From assembly GCF_000429645.1 (NCBI RefSeq), contig NZ_AUCG01000020.1, positions 372,001 to 436,000 on the forward strand: DNA of 64,000 nucleotides. The letters are read 5' to 3'. The translations under genes were made by a program, and so were the position numbers. Positions 35,554 through 44,263 of the stretch are shown in pieces. The notes beneath the pieces are model-generated. The model saw nothing but the letters and a program-made list of their open reading frames with translations. It had not been told where the DNA came from and did not search any database. This DNA is from Niveispirillum irakense DSM 11586. Lineage in GTDB: Bacteria; Pseudomonadota; Alphaproteobacteria; Azospirillales; Azospirillaceae. Each line of letters starts with the position of its first letter. Position 1 is the stretch's first letter.

Positions 35554-36249
35554 GTGCGTACCGAACTTCTGCTGCTGTCGGGCTTGCTCTGTGATGAAAC
35601 CGTCTGGTCCCGGCTGATCCCGGACCTGACGGACATAATCCCTGTGCGTGCCGTTGATTTCAGGGGGTTCGACAGTATCGGCGCCATGGCCGATCATGTC
35701 CTGGAGACTGCGCCCGCCACATTCGCCCTGGCCGGACATTCGATGGGGGCGCGGGTGGCCCTGGAAATCCATCGTCGCGCGCCCGACAGGATCGACCGTC
35801 TGGCCCTTCTGGATACCGGAACGCATCCCGCCAAACCAGGCGAGGCGGAAAGCCGCCAGAAGTTGGTCGATCTGGCCCATGCGCAGGGCATGGCCGCGCT
35901 GGCTGATCGCTGGCTGCCCCCCATGCTGGCACCGGCCAACCGGGCGCAGGCGTCGATGGTCGAGCCGTTGCGGGACATGGTGCTGCGGATGAGCCCGGAT
36001 ATCTATGAAGCGCAGGTGAAGGCCTTGCTCAACCGGCCAGACGCCGCCGCAGGGCTTGGCCAGATCCGCTGCCCCACCCTGGTCGGTGTCGGTGAGCATG
36101 ATGAGTGGAGCCCGCTCGGCCAGCATCAACTGATTGCGGAGCATATCGACGGTGCGACGCTGGTGGTTTTTCCCGACAGCGGCCATATGGCGCCATTCGA
36201 AGCCAGCCGGGAGGTGGCGGCCGCCCTGCGGGCCTGGCTTGGACATTGA
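35554..36249 (+). CDS. Alpha/beta hydrolase
   Basis: A 231-residue small alpha/beta hydrolase. It has an oxyanion segment LLLSGLLCDETVW, the nucleophile in LAGHSMGARVAL (Ser), an acid near VGVGEHDEWSP and a histidine in PDSGHMAPFE. GTG 35554 is used because GGAGGA lies 7 bp upstream. It is downstream of ligC and in the same orientation, so it is probably part of the protocatechuate cluster, acting on an ester or lactone that feeds it. It lacks the amidohydrolase metal motifs expected of LigI, so it is not an obvious LigI. Confidence 0.75.
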   Translation: MRTELLLLSGLLCDETVWSRLIPDLTDIIPVRAVDFRGFDSIGAMADHVLETAPATFALAGHSMGARVALEIHRRAPDRIDRLALLDTGTHPAKPGEAESRQKLVDLAHAQGMAALADRWLPPMLAPANRAQASMVEPLRDMVLRMSPDIYEAQVKALLNRPDAAAGLGQIRCPTLVGVGEHDEWSPLGQHQLIAEHIDGATLVVFPDSGHMAPFEASREVAAALRAWLGH

Positions 36250-36256
36250 CAGGTGA

Positions 36257-36709
36257 ATGTCGGACAAAAGGAAATATGAGATGGAAATCAGTGCCATCGA
36301 GAAGCTCTGCATCACCCAGGAATGCACCAACCTGATCAACCTCTATTCGGCGCTGAATGATGCGGGTGAGTATGACAGGCTGGTCGGGCTGTTTACCGAA
36401 GACGGCACGTTCGCAAGGCCCAGCCGACCGGACGACATCCTGACCGGCCGCGAGACGATATTGCAGGCTTTCCAGGCAAGGCCACCGCGCAAGACCGTGC
36501 ATGTCGTCTCCAACATCATGGTCACGATTGAAAGCGGGATCGCCGCGAAGGCACGAAGCATCATCACGCTCTATTCCGCCGCGCCGGAAAGCCAGATCGC
36601 AGCATCCCCCATCATGGTGGGCCATTTCACGGATGAGATCGTGAAGCAAGGGGGGACATGGTTGTTTGCGTCGCGGCGGGGAATGATTGATTTCCAATAT
36701 GGTGGCTGA
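36257..36709 (+). CDS. SnoaL-like / NTF2-fold protein
   Basis: A 150-residue protein with the NTF2/SnoaL pattern: LINLYSALNDAGEYDRLVGL, FTEDGTFARPSRPDDILTGR and TVHVVSNIMVTIE, then a strand-rich C-terminus. Such proteins are small isomerases, dehydratases or dioxygenase-like beta chains with a cone-shaped pocket. It is 7 bp after the alpha/beta hydrolase and ends the plus-strand lig run. A second in-frame ATG at 36281 has AAGGA upstream and may be the true start. Confidence 0.65.
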   Translation: MSDKRKYEMEISAIEKLCITQECTNLINLYSALNDAGEYDRLVGLFTEDGTFARPSRPDDILTGRETILQAFQARPPRKTVHVVSNIMVTIESGIAAKARSIITLYSAAPESQIAASPIMVGHFTDEIVKQGGTWLFASRRGMIDFQYGG

Positions 36710-36786
36710 GCTTCCGGTCAGGCTGGAACCGCCGCGCGAGAAGCGGACCGGTATCTCCCGCCTATCGGTCCCCTGCCGAGAAGATC

Positions 36787-37569
36787 TCACCCACCCCAAC
36801 GGTGAGACAGCACGAAACTATACCGCTCCGGTCGCACATAAAAGGTGGACTGCACGGCGATGGACTGGTCGGCGATATAGGACCGGCGGTCCATGACCAG
36901 CAGCGGCGTGCCGGGACGAACCTCCAGCAATGACGCCATATTGCCTTCCGCAGCGGTGGCCTTCACCTCGATATCCGCGCCACAGACAGGCTTACCTGTC
37001 ACCGTCTCAAGAATGGAATAGATGGGCGTGCTTTGGCCGCCGGCCCAATCATAACTGGCCAGGGCCGGCGGCAGGATGCTTCGGCCCAGGGCGACCGGGC
37101 TGTTATCCACCATATGCAACCGCTCTGCCATCAGACAGAGGGGCCCGAACTGATCTTGTAACAGACGTGGGGTTGCGATCATGTCGGTGCGGACATGGCG
37201 CATGGTTGCGTCCAGCCCCTGCAGCTTCAGGGATTCATGAAAGCTGCGCATCGTATCCAGCGGGTGGCGCATCCGCTTATCGGCGGTGAAGGTGCCCTTG
37301 CCCTTGTGCCGCAGGATCAGACCTTCCGTTTCCAACAGATCCAGCGCCATGCGCACGGTGACACGGCTGACGGCGAAACGGCGGCCGATCTCCGCTTCTC
37401 CAGGCAGCCGGCCCGACGGTTCGTAAAAGCCGGCGGCAATTTCGTCACGCAGACGCAGGGCGATCTGGCGATACATCGCGGTCGCATTTTCCCGCACCAG
37501 ACCCACCAGACGACCCCTTATCCATTCTGAAACCGCGCCCTTGATGCCACCCGGCCAGGTGCGTTTCAA
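36787..37569 (-). CDS. GntR-family regulator, HutC subfamily (UTRA domain)
   Basis: A 260-residue repressor-type protein. The winged helix (about 32-95) has MYRQIALRLRDEI, RLPGEAEIGRRFAVSRVTVR and GLILRHKGKGTFTA; the UTRA effector domain (about 105-255) has MAERLHMVDNSPVALGRS and RPGTPLLVMDRRSY. The N-terminal ~30 residues before MYRQ are unusual and the start may be internal. It is divergent from the DUF3604 gene, with a palindrome AAACACA-N8-TGTGTTT between them, so it probably controls that gene. Confidence 0.85.
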   Translation of the reverse strand: MKRTWPGGIKGAVSEWIRGRLVGLVRENATAMYRQIALRLRDEIAAGFYEPSGRLPGEAEIGRRFAVSRVTVRMALDLLETEGLILRHKGKGTFTADKRMRHPLDTMRSFHESLKLQGLDATMRHVRTDMIATPRLLQDQFGPLCLMAERLHMVDNSPVALGRSILPPALASYDWAGGQSTPIYSILETVTGKPVCGADIEVKATAAEGNMASLLEVRPGTPLLVMDRRSYIADQSIAVQSTFYVRPERYSFVLSHRWGG

Positions 37570-37628
37570 GGGGCTTGCAAACCTGTATTGTAATGTATTA
37601 TCGTTATTTCGGTGTTGATCTTATGAAT

Positions 37629-37650
37629 AAACACAAAATTAAGTGTGTTT
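37629..37650. promoter_or_regulatory. Palindrome AAACACA-N8-TGTGTTT between GntR and DUF3604 genes
   Basis: Seven-base arms (37629-37635 and 37644-37650) with an AT-rich centre lie in an AT-rich stretch 60-81 bp upstream of the GntR start and 84 bp before GTG 37734. It is a candidate operator for the divergent GntR regulator. Confidence 0.5.
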
Positions 37651-37733
37651 ACTCCCATTCCGACCTGCCGGCATCGCCGTTTCCCGTCATGCGCAATGGC
37701 AGTTCTCTGGCATCTGACCGAAGGAACAAATTC

Positions 37734-40079
37734 GTGACCGACATCGCCGCCAAGCCGGGCCATATCGCGCCGTTGGGTCTGTATGAGCGCAATCGCGCCC
37801 GCCCTTTCCTGGGGCACACATCCTGTTCCCACAGCCGTCTGGTGGCCGGGGAATGGACAGAGGTGCAGTTGGTTTATGAGGTTGGCGGGTCTGGGCTGGC
37901 TGATGGGGCCGCTATCAAACTGGCCATCAAATTCTATTCGGACTGGGCGCTGTTCCAGACCAGCAACCCGACGGCGGCGAACTATGTTTCTGCTGAATAT
38001 CAGGCGGGGGAACTGGTGCCCGGTCAAAGCCCGGCCACGGTGCAGTCCCTGAAAGTCCGCTTCGACCAGAAAGGGCATGAACGGCCTTTTCAAAAGTCGG
38101 TGATTATTGATGTCATTGACGGTTACCTGAACCCCGGCGACCGCATCATCGTGCGTCTGGGCGACCGCCGGCAGGGTGGGCCGGGCACGCGGGTGCAGAC
38201 GTTTGTCGAGAAATCCTTCCGCTTCCGCGTTTTCATCGACCCGCTTGGCAGCCAGAAATATGCTGCCGTTCCTGGCGATTGCGCCCTTGATGTGGTGCCC
38301 GGCCCGCCCGTTGCCCTGCGCCTTGTCACCCCCCGTTTAACGGCACCGGGCCCGGTGCCTGTGCTACTCCGGGCGGAGGATCAATGGGGCAACACCGTTG
38401 AACAGCAGACTATATCCGGCTCCCTGCGGCTGACCGCCCCCGGCGGCGCGGCTGAAACGCATCCCTTTACCCTGTCGGAAGAGGGGTGGGCGGTGCTGCG
38501 TCGGGAGGATCTGGCCCTAGCAAGCCCGGGGGAATGGCGGGTGGATGCGGCGGCAACAGATCTGGCCGGGGCAACAGCTTTTGTCACCATTGACCAGGAA
38601 GCGCCCCGCGTCCTTTACGCCGACCTGCATGTCCATTCCAACGACACGGTGGGCACCAACGATACGCATTATAACCTGTCTTATGGTCGCGACGTGGCCG
38701 GTCTGGACGTCCTGGGCTATACCGCCAATGATTTCAACGTCACGGAGACCGCCTGGAAGGAGGCGGTGACGCTGATTGACCGTTTCAACCAGCCGGGCCG
38801 CTTCGTCTGCTATCCCGGCACGGAATGGTGCGGTAATTCCGCGGCGGGCGGCGACCATAATGTGGTGTTCCTGCGCGATGCGCCACCGCGCTTCCCCTTC
38901 GATGCGCGGGGCAATCCCGTCCGGTCCTTTGAATGGAATGAAAGCACCAGAGGGGCATTGCGCCCCGGTGCCTGGCCGCTGGATGATCTTTATGCCGCTT
39001 ATGCGGATGATCCGGAGGGGCATCTTCTGATCCCCCATGTGGGCGGCCGGCGCTGCAATCTCGACTGGCATCATCCTGAATTGGAACGGCTGGTGGAAAT
39101 CAGTTCCGCCTGGGGGCAGTTCCACTGGGTTTATGCCGATGCGTTGAAGCGTGGCTATCGCCTGGGGGCATCGGCCAGCAGTGACGAACATCAGGGCCGC
39201 TGCGGCGGCGGCAATCCCGCCACGTCGGTTTTCGGCTCGCGCGGCGGGTTGACGGGCGTGCTGTCCGATGGTGTGGACCGGGCCCAGGTGGGTCGCGCGC
39301 TGCGGGCCCGGCGGACCTATGCCACCACGGGGGAACGCAGCGTCGCCCTGTTGCGGCTGGGGGATCACTGGATGGGTGAGGTGGTGGAGGCCGCGTCAGG
39401 AACCCTGGATTATCGCCTGTTGGGCGACCAGGGATGGGAAAGCGTGCAACTCTATGATGGCGACCGCCTGTTATGGGAACGCGACCTGCATGCGGAGGCG
39501 GGCCTGTCCGATCACCATGTGCGTCTGCGCCTGGGCGGTGCCCGCATCAAGGACCGTTATCGCGGTGCTTATTGGAACGGTACCGTGAATGTCACCGGCG
39601 CCACCATCCGCCATGTGCAGAGTTTTGGCTTTGATCATCCGGAACAGTCCTGCTGGCGTGATGGGGCAACAAGCGTTGCCCTGCGGACCGTCACCCATGG
39701 CGATACGGACAGTATCGAACTGCTCCTGTCTGATCTGGCCGGCACCCATATCCGGGTGGATCTGGGGATCGGGACCTATGTGAAGGTGGGTGATCCCCTG
39801 AACCCGCCCGCCAACCCCCATGTGCCGGAGGCCGTATTGGAGACAACGGGCGCGCGGTTGCTGGATGCGGGCCGTGTCGGCAGCGTCCTGCCGGGAACAG
39901 AGCTGGAGCTTTCCCTGGAGCGCATTACCGGTGCCCCCTTGCCAAGGGAGGTTGCGGGGCGGATCGACCTTGCCGGTCTGGGCCTGGAGAAGGGGCGGGA
40001 ACACCCCCTGTTCCTGACGGCGCGCCAGCGTGACCAGTCGCGGGTCTGGACCTCCGCGTTGTTTATCACGCCAGCCTAA
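37734..40079 (+). CDS. DUF3604 protein (PHP-like metal-dependent hydrolase)
   Basis: A 781-residue protein. The N-terminal ~290 residues are beta-rich (PFLGHTSCSHSRLVAGEWTE, VPGQSPATVQSLKVRFDQ). The centre is the PHP-like DUF3604 domain with YADLHVHSNDTVGTNDTHYN, LIPHVGGRRCNLDWHHPELE and GASASSDEHQGRCGG, which supply His/Asp metal ligands. Relatives are large hydrolases of unknown substrate, often near sugar or aromatic catabolism. No signal peptide is clear. GTG 37734 has AAGGA 8 bp upstream and leaves the AT-rich operator region non-coding; the frame stays open to 37575, so a longer form cannot be excluded. Confidence 0.75.
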   Translation: MTDIAAKPGHIAPLGLYERNRARPFLGHTSCSHSRLVAGEWTEVQLVYEVGGSGLADGAAIKLAIKFYSDWALFQTSNPTAANYVSAEYQAGELVPGQSPATVQSLKVRFDQKGHERPFQKSVIIDVIDGYLNPGDRIIVRLGDRRQGGPGTRVQTFVEKSFRFRVFIDPLGSQKYAAVPGDCALDVVPGPPVALRLVTPRLTAPGPVPVLLRAEDQWGNTVEQQTISGSLRLTAPGGAAETHPFTLSEEGWAVLRREDLALASPGEWRVDAAATDLAGATAFVTIDQEAPRVLYADLHVHSNDTVGTNDTHYNLSYGRDVAGLDVLGYTANDFNVTETAWKEAVTLIDRFNQPGRFVCYPGTEWCGNSAAGGDHNVVFLRDAPPRFPFDARGNPVRSFEWNESTRGALRPGAWPLDDLYAAYADDPEGHLLIPHVGGRRCNLDWHHPELERLVEISSAWGQFHWVYADALKRGYRLGASASSDEHQGRCGGGNPATSVFGSRGGLTGVLSDGVDRAQVGRALRARRTYATTGERSVALLRLGDHWMGEVVEAASGTLDYRLLGDQGWESVQLYDGDRLLWERDLHAEAGLSDHHVRLRLGGARIKDRYRGAYWNGTVNVTGATIRHVQSFGFDHPEQSCWRDGATSVALRTVTHGDTDSIELLLSDLAGTHIRVDLGIGTYVKVGDPLNPPANPHVPEAVLETTGARLLDAGRVGSVLPGTELELSLERITGAPLPREVAGRIDLAGLGLEKGREHPLFLTARQRDQSRVWTSALFITPA

Positions 40080-40095
40080 AAAGAAACGCAGCCTG

Positions 40096-40137
40096 CACTA
40101 TGGCAGCGGGGGGTGTTCCTCTTCCAACGCCATAGTG
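40096..40137. other. Inverted repeat between convergent DUF3604 and pseG genes
   Basis: CACTATGGC (40096-40104) and GCCATAGTG (40129-40137) are perfect complements with a 24-base spacer. There is no T-tract, so it is only a possible bidirectional transcription end. Confidence 0.4.
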
Positions 40138-40184
40138 TGCTGTTGAGGAACGATGCTGCATAGCCTTGGCCATATGGTGCCAGA

Positions 40185-41231
40185 TCACCCGGCCACTTCA
40201 ATGAGGTGGAGAAGGGCGGCGGCCACGCGCGGCGCCCCTTGCCCGTCAATACCGGCGATCCGGCGGGCCAGACTGTCCCGGCGTGTCGGGTTATGCCACA
40301 GGGCAAGGGCGGTCGCGGCGATGATATCAGCCATCGCACCGGCCGGCTGCCCCCGTGCGTCCAGCACTTCCGCCCAGTCGCGGCGCCTGGCATCTTCTGC
40401 CGCACCGGCCTGATTATCGGCAACAGCCACCAGCAGGGTGGGGGTGGCGAGCGCGGCCATTTCCGCCACCGTGCCGCCCCCTGCCGTAATGGCCAGTCCA
40501 CTTTCAGCAATCAGCCGGCCCATAGCCCGGCTATCCACATGCAGGCGGCAGGCGGGGAACCGGGCAGCAGCGGCGCGGCAACAGGCGAGGTTCGGGTTGC
40601 TGCCCCCCACAACCACATCAAGCACCACGCCTAAAGGCAGCATCGGGCCCAGACGCTTGATGACCGGGACGGTCAGTCCTGCCGGATCTGATCCGCCGAA
40701 GGTGACCAGCAGATGGGTACGGTCGGGCAGGGGGGGGCGTTGGGTGGTGATCAGATCGCGGATTTCGCGCCGGATCAGCACATAATCATCCCCGAACAAT
40801 CGGACAGCTTTTGGCGCCAGACGATCATAGGCGATGCCACCCCCGGCGGGGGCGGGGTTCCAGACCAGATCGGCATGCAGCGTCCGGTCGGCCAGATCAT
40901 CCAGTGCCAGCACGGCCAGTCCGGATTGATGCACGGCCGCACGCCACCGGCTGTCCAGCGTGTAGCTATCCACAACCAACCCCTTCACCGCCAAGGACTG
41001 GCATAAGGCCTGCGTGGCAGCGGCATCCTGCGCCGCATTAATCTGATGATGGGCAAAGCCGGCATCAGCCAGAAGGGACACCAGGGCCGGCGTGATCTGC
41101 GCCCCGCAGAAAACGGGCAGGGCCCCCTGTTCCATCAGGGCTTCTGCCAAAGCCAGACAGCGCATGACATGGCCGGTGCCGATTTCCGGACTGGCATCGG
41201 CACGGATCAGGATCGTGGGGCGGGGCTTCAT
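40185..41231 (-). CDS. pseG: PseG-like nucleotide-sugar hydrolase (pseudaminic acid-type pathway)
   Basis: A 348-residue GT-B-like protein. The N-terminal ILIRADASPEIGTGHVMRCL is the PseG signature, with VVDSYTLDSRWR, VTFGGSDPAGL, and AITAGGGTVAEMAALATP near the nucleotide site. PseG removes UDP from a 2,4-diacetamido-trideoxy-hexose on the way to pseudaminic acid, used on flagellin or surface glycans. The other pse genes are not in the window. ATG 41231 gives the family N-terminus; the frame is open further upstream with no matching sequence. It is divergent from a PhyH-type oxygenase. Confidence 0.8.
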   Translation of the reverse strand: MKPRPTILIRADASPEIGTGHVMRCLALAEALMEQGALPVFCGAQITPALVSLLADAGFAHHQINAAQDAAATQALCQSLAVKGLVVDSYTLDSRWRAAVHQSGLAVLALDDLADRTLHADLVWNPAPAGGGIAYDRLAPKAVRLFGDDYVLIRREIRDLITTQRPPLPDRTHLLVTFGGSDPAGLTVPVIKRLGPMLPLGVVLDVVVGGSNPNLACCRAAAARFPACRLHVDSRAMGRLIAESGLAITAGGGTVAEMAALATPTLLVAVADNQAGAAEDARRRDWAEVLDARGQPAGAMADIIAATALALWHNPTRRDSLARRIAGIDGQGAPRVAAALLHLIEVAG

Positions 41232-41327
41232 CGTGATGGTTCTATGGTAACCTGCCCGGCGATATCTGCCGGACTTGCGGAAAGTTTTTGCGCGCCGGGC
41301 CCGGCACGGTGCATTCTGCACCCTATC

Positions 41328-42236
41328 ATGCCCTTTACTATCCGCAACCGTACCCTGGGTGAAATTGCCCGCCGCGCACAGGCAGACTGGCGGAACCTGC
41401 CTTATGATCTGCTGCCCCTGTCCGGCGGGCCGGGGCGGCGTTATTGGCTGGCGCGCGCCGCTGCGCTGGCCTGTCCGCGCAGCCCCATGCCGCCCGATGA
41501 TCCCCATGCGCTTTCGCTGACGGCGCAGCTTGCCGACAGGGGGTGGACGGAGCCGCTGGCCCTGTTATCCCCGGAAGCAGTTGCGGCGATGCGCGATTTC
41601 CTCGCCGGGCAGCCTTGCCATGATCCCTATCGCCCGCATCTCGGCACCTTCCTGCATGATCAGGTGCCGAGTGAGGAGACGAACATGGGCTATTACCGCA
41701 TCGATCAGTTGATGGCGGTGCCGGGCCTGCTGGCCCTGTTCAATCATCCGCTGGTCTTGCAGGTGGCAGAACTCTATCTCGGCTGCAAGCCGACGCTCGA
41801 CAATATTGGTGGCTGGTGGTCCTTTGCTGGACGGCCGGCGGCCAAGGGTACGCAATGGTTCCACCGGGATTGGGACAATATCCGCGCCATCAAACTTTTT
41901 CTTTATCTGACAGATACCAGTCCTGCCGATGGTCCGTTCGAATTCGTCGAGGGATCACACCGCGATGAAAGGCTGGTGGATATCCACCGTATCGCCGATC
42001 CGGTGGTTGCGGCCCGGATGCCGGATTTACCGCTGCGTACCATGACAGGCCCTGCGGGCATGATCTTCATGGCTGATACTTTCGGGGTCCATCGCGGGCG
42101 ACTGCCGGAAAAGCGATCACGGCTGATGGCCACGGCGCAATATGGTATCTGGCGCACGCCCTTCACGCCCCGCCGTCCGATCCTGGACCGGCAGCCGGGG
42201 CTGGACCCTTATATCAACCGCGCGGTGATGCGATGA
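41328..42236 (+). CDS. Phytanoyl-CoA dioxygenase-like Fe(II)/2-oxoglutarate oxygenase
   Basis: A 302-residue double-stranded-beta-helix oxygenase. The iron motif is HRD in TQWFHRDWDNI with a distal His in TFGVHRGRLPEKRSRLM, whose Arg would bind 2-oxoglutarate. FVEGSHRDERLV is a usual PhyH segment. The family hydroxylates lipids, amino acids or natural-product intermediates. It is followed by a KAS III enzyme and a DUF3445 protein in the same direction, suggesting modification of an acyl or sugar-linked group. The exact substrate is unknown. Confidence 0.8.
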   Translation: MPFTIRNRTLGEIARRAQADWRNLPYDLLPLSGGPGRRYWLARAAALACPRSPMPPDDPHALSLTAQLADRGWTEPLALLSPEAVAAMRDFLAGQPCHDPYRPHLGTFLHDQVPSEETNMGYYRIDQLMAVPGLLALFNHPLVLQVAELYLGCKPTLDNIGGWWSFAGRPAAKGTQWFHRDWDNIRAIKLFLYLTDTSPADGPFEFVEGSHRDERLVDIHRIADPVVAARMPDLPLRTMTGPAGMIFMADTFGVHRGRLPEKRSRLMATAQYGIWRTPFTPRRPILDRQPGLDPYINRAVMR

Positions 42237-42276
42237 TGGTGCCTGAATATTCCGGTCAAGCGTGGGGGGATAAGCA

Positions 42277-43359
42277 ATGAAGGCCGTTATCGAAGGGGTT
42301 CGCATTGCCGGCATCCGCGCTGTTATCCCGCGTGAGCGTCATTCCTATGTCGAAGAACCCGGTATCTTCACGCCGGATGAGGCCCGTAAGCTGCACGCCA
42401 CGATCGGCGTTTATGAAAGGCGGGTGCTACCCCGGCCCTGGTGTGCGTCCGACATGTGCCGGGCGGCAGCGGAAGGGCTGCTGGACCAGTTGGGCTGGGA
42501 TCCGGCCAGCGTGGACGTGCTGATCTTTGTCAGCCAGGACGTTGACTATGTGCTGCCGGTAACAGCGGCAGTGCTGCAACGGCATCTGGGCCTGTCGTCG
42601 GGGGCGGCCTGTTTTGATGTGACGCTGGGCTGTTCCGGATTCGTCTATGGGTTGTGGATGGCGGGCCGGCTGCTGGGCGGATCGGTGAAGCGGGCGCTGG
42701 TGCTGTGCGGTGATAATTCCACCCGCTATCTGCATCCGGAGGACAAGGCTACCCTGCCCCTGTTTGGTGATGCCGGTTCCGCCACGGCGTTGGAGCTGGA
42801 TGAAAGCGCGACGCCCATTCGGGTGGCGCTGGGCACCGATGGGGCCGGCGCCAAACATATTTTCGTGAAGGCCGGTGGCAAGCGCGACAACCTGATCCCG
42901 ACCGACCCGCCCCGGTCGGAAGCTGAGATGCAGCGGCTTTACCGGGATGCCCGCCTGCAACTGAATGGGGCGGAGGTCTTTGCCTTCACTCTGCGCGCCG
43001 TACCCGGTTTGCTGAGGGACGCACTGGCCGATGGCGGCATTTCGGTTGATGACCTGGATTTCCTGGTGCCGCATCAGGCCAACAAGATGATGCTGGAACA
43101 TATCCGCAAGAAGGTTGGCTGCGCGGCGGATAAATACATCATCGATATGGAAAAATTCGGCAATACCAGCAGCGCTTCCATCCCGCTGGCGATCTGTTCC
43201 CGCCTGGGCGGGGAGCTGGTGGCGGAGCGGAAAAAGCTGTTGATGGCGGGTTTTGGTGTGGGCTGGTCCTGGGGCACGGTGCTGGCGGATATCGGCCCGA
43301 TCCCGGCACCGACCGTGGCGGAACTGCCGGCGGACTATCCTGTGATGGACGTCGCCTGA
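42277..43359 (+). CDS. 3-oxoacyl-ACP synthase III-type ketosynthase
   Basis: A 360-residue thiolase-fold protein of the KAS III group. The catalytic Cys is in FDVTLGCSGFVYGL, the His in DFLVPHQANKMML and the Asn in KFGNTSSASIPLAI; GFGVGWSWGTVLAD closes the fold. It is longer than housekeeping FabH (~320) and has a divergent N-terminus, fitting the accessory type found in glycan-acyl or secondary-metabolite clusters. It is 40 bp after the PhyH-like gene and 11 bp before the DUF3445 gene. Confidence 0.85.
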   Translation: MKAVIEGVRIAGIRAVIPRERHSYVEEPGIFTPDEARKLHATIGVYERRVLPRPWCASDMCRAAAEGLLDQLGWDPASVDVLIFVSQDVDYVLPVTAAVLQRHLGLSSGAACFDVTLGCSGFVYGLWMAGRLLGGSVKRALVLCGDNSTRYLHPEDKATLPLFGDAGSATALELDESATPIRVALGTDGAGAKHIFVKAGGKRDNLIPTDPPRSEAEMQRLYRDARLQLNGAEVFAFTLRAVPGLLRDALADGGISVDDLDFLVPHQANKMMLEHIRKKVGCAADKYIIDMEKFGNTSSASIPLAICSRLGGELVAERKKLLMAGFGVGWSWGTVLADIGPIPAPTVAELPADYPVMDVA

Positions 43360-43370
43360 CCGAGTGCGCC

Positions 43371-44258
43371 ATGATCCTGCCGGATGAACCCTTCCCATGG
43401 CCCTTCGACGGTCCTTCATATCGCATGGCGATGGGGCTACGCGCGCTGGCGCCGGATGAATGGTTTGCCCCCGATGCTGGCTGGTCAGCCCAGTTAGCGC
43501 GACGGACAGCGCTGCTGGGGCAGCGAAAATGGGATGTGCTGGCACTGATGCCGGAGGCAGCACCGGCGGCGGATGAAGTGCTGGCGATGCTGTTTGCCCA
43601 TCTGCCGACGTACCATCCAGGTTGGTTCCGTGTTGAGGAGGACGGGCTGTTCTCTGCGATCACCAATGATCGGTTCTTCCCGGCGGATTTTGATCATCCG
43701 TTGCATCTGCTGGGCCATCTGCTGCCCGATGATCTCTGCCTGCTCACGCCTTCCGCCGGGGGCTGGCGGCTGACGGGCGGGGTAGTGTGCTTTCCATCCC
43801 ATTGGCTGTTGCCGCATAAGCTGGGCAAGCCCTTGCCGGGCATCCACCGGCCTGTGCCGGGCTATGATGCCAAGCTGGCTATGCCGGTGGACCGGTTTTT
43901 TGACAATCTGAACCCTGGTCGCATTGTCTGGCGGGCTAATTGGGGATTGTCGGATGATCCGGACTTGTTTCAGCCCGGCGGCAAGGCGCATCTGCCGGCG
44001 GCGGAAGCCATCACCCCGGCCAATGCCGGGCAGCGCCTGTTCTTGCGGGTCGAAAAACAGACACTGGTGAAACTGCCACAAAGCGGTGCGGTGCTTTTTA
44101 CCATCCGTACGCACCAGCGCGCGCTGGGAGACCTGACCCCGGATCAGCAAAGCCATTTTACCGGCATCCTACGGTCCGTCCCTGAGGACGTAGCCCGGTA
44201 TAAGGGCTTGCACCGGACGGGTCCCCTGGCACTGGCGGTCTTGGCGCCGCAGCAATAG
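43371..44258 (+). CDS. DUF3445 haem-dependent oxidative N-demethylase-like protein
   Basis: A 295-residue protein of DUF3445 (HODM alpha-subunit-like). FPWPFDGPSYRMAMGLRAL at the start, DDLCLLTPSAGGWRLTGGVV, CFPSHWLLPHKLGKPL with the expected haem-contact region, and FFDNLNPGRIVWRANWGL are family marks, as is FLRVEKQTLVKLPQSGAVLF. The known member demethylates dimethylamine using haem, with separate electron-transfer subunits; none of those lies beside it here. Its coupling to KAS III and PhyH suggests a tailoring role. Confidence 0.75.
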   Translation: MILPDEPFPWPFDGPSYRMAMGLRALAPDEWFAPDAGWSAQLARRTALLGQRKWDVLALMPEAAPAADEVLAMLFAHLPTYHPGWFRVEEDGLFSAITNDRFFPADFDHPLHLLGHLLPDDLCLLTPSAGGWRLTGGVVCFPSHWLLPHKLGKPLPGIHRPVPGYDAKLAMPVDRFFDNLNPGRIVWRANWGLSDDPDLFQPGGKAHLPAAEAITPANAGQRLFLRVEKQTLVKLPQSGAVLFTIRTHQRALGDLTPDQQSHFTGILRSVPEDVARYKGLHRTGPLALAVLAPQQ

Positions 44259-44263
44259 GCCGG

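Noticed and set aside
35554-36249. LigI (2-pyrone-4,6-dicarboxylate hydrolase) to complete the lig set
   Set aside because: LigI is an amidohydrolase; this protein has a Ser-hydrolase GHSMG motif, so LigI is judged absent from the window.
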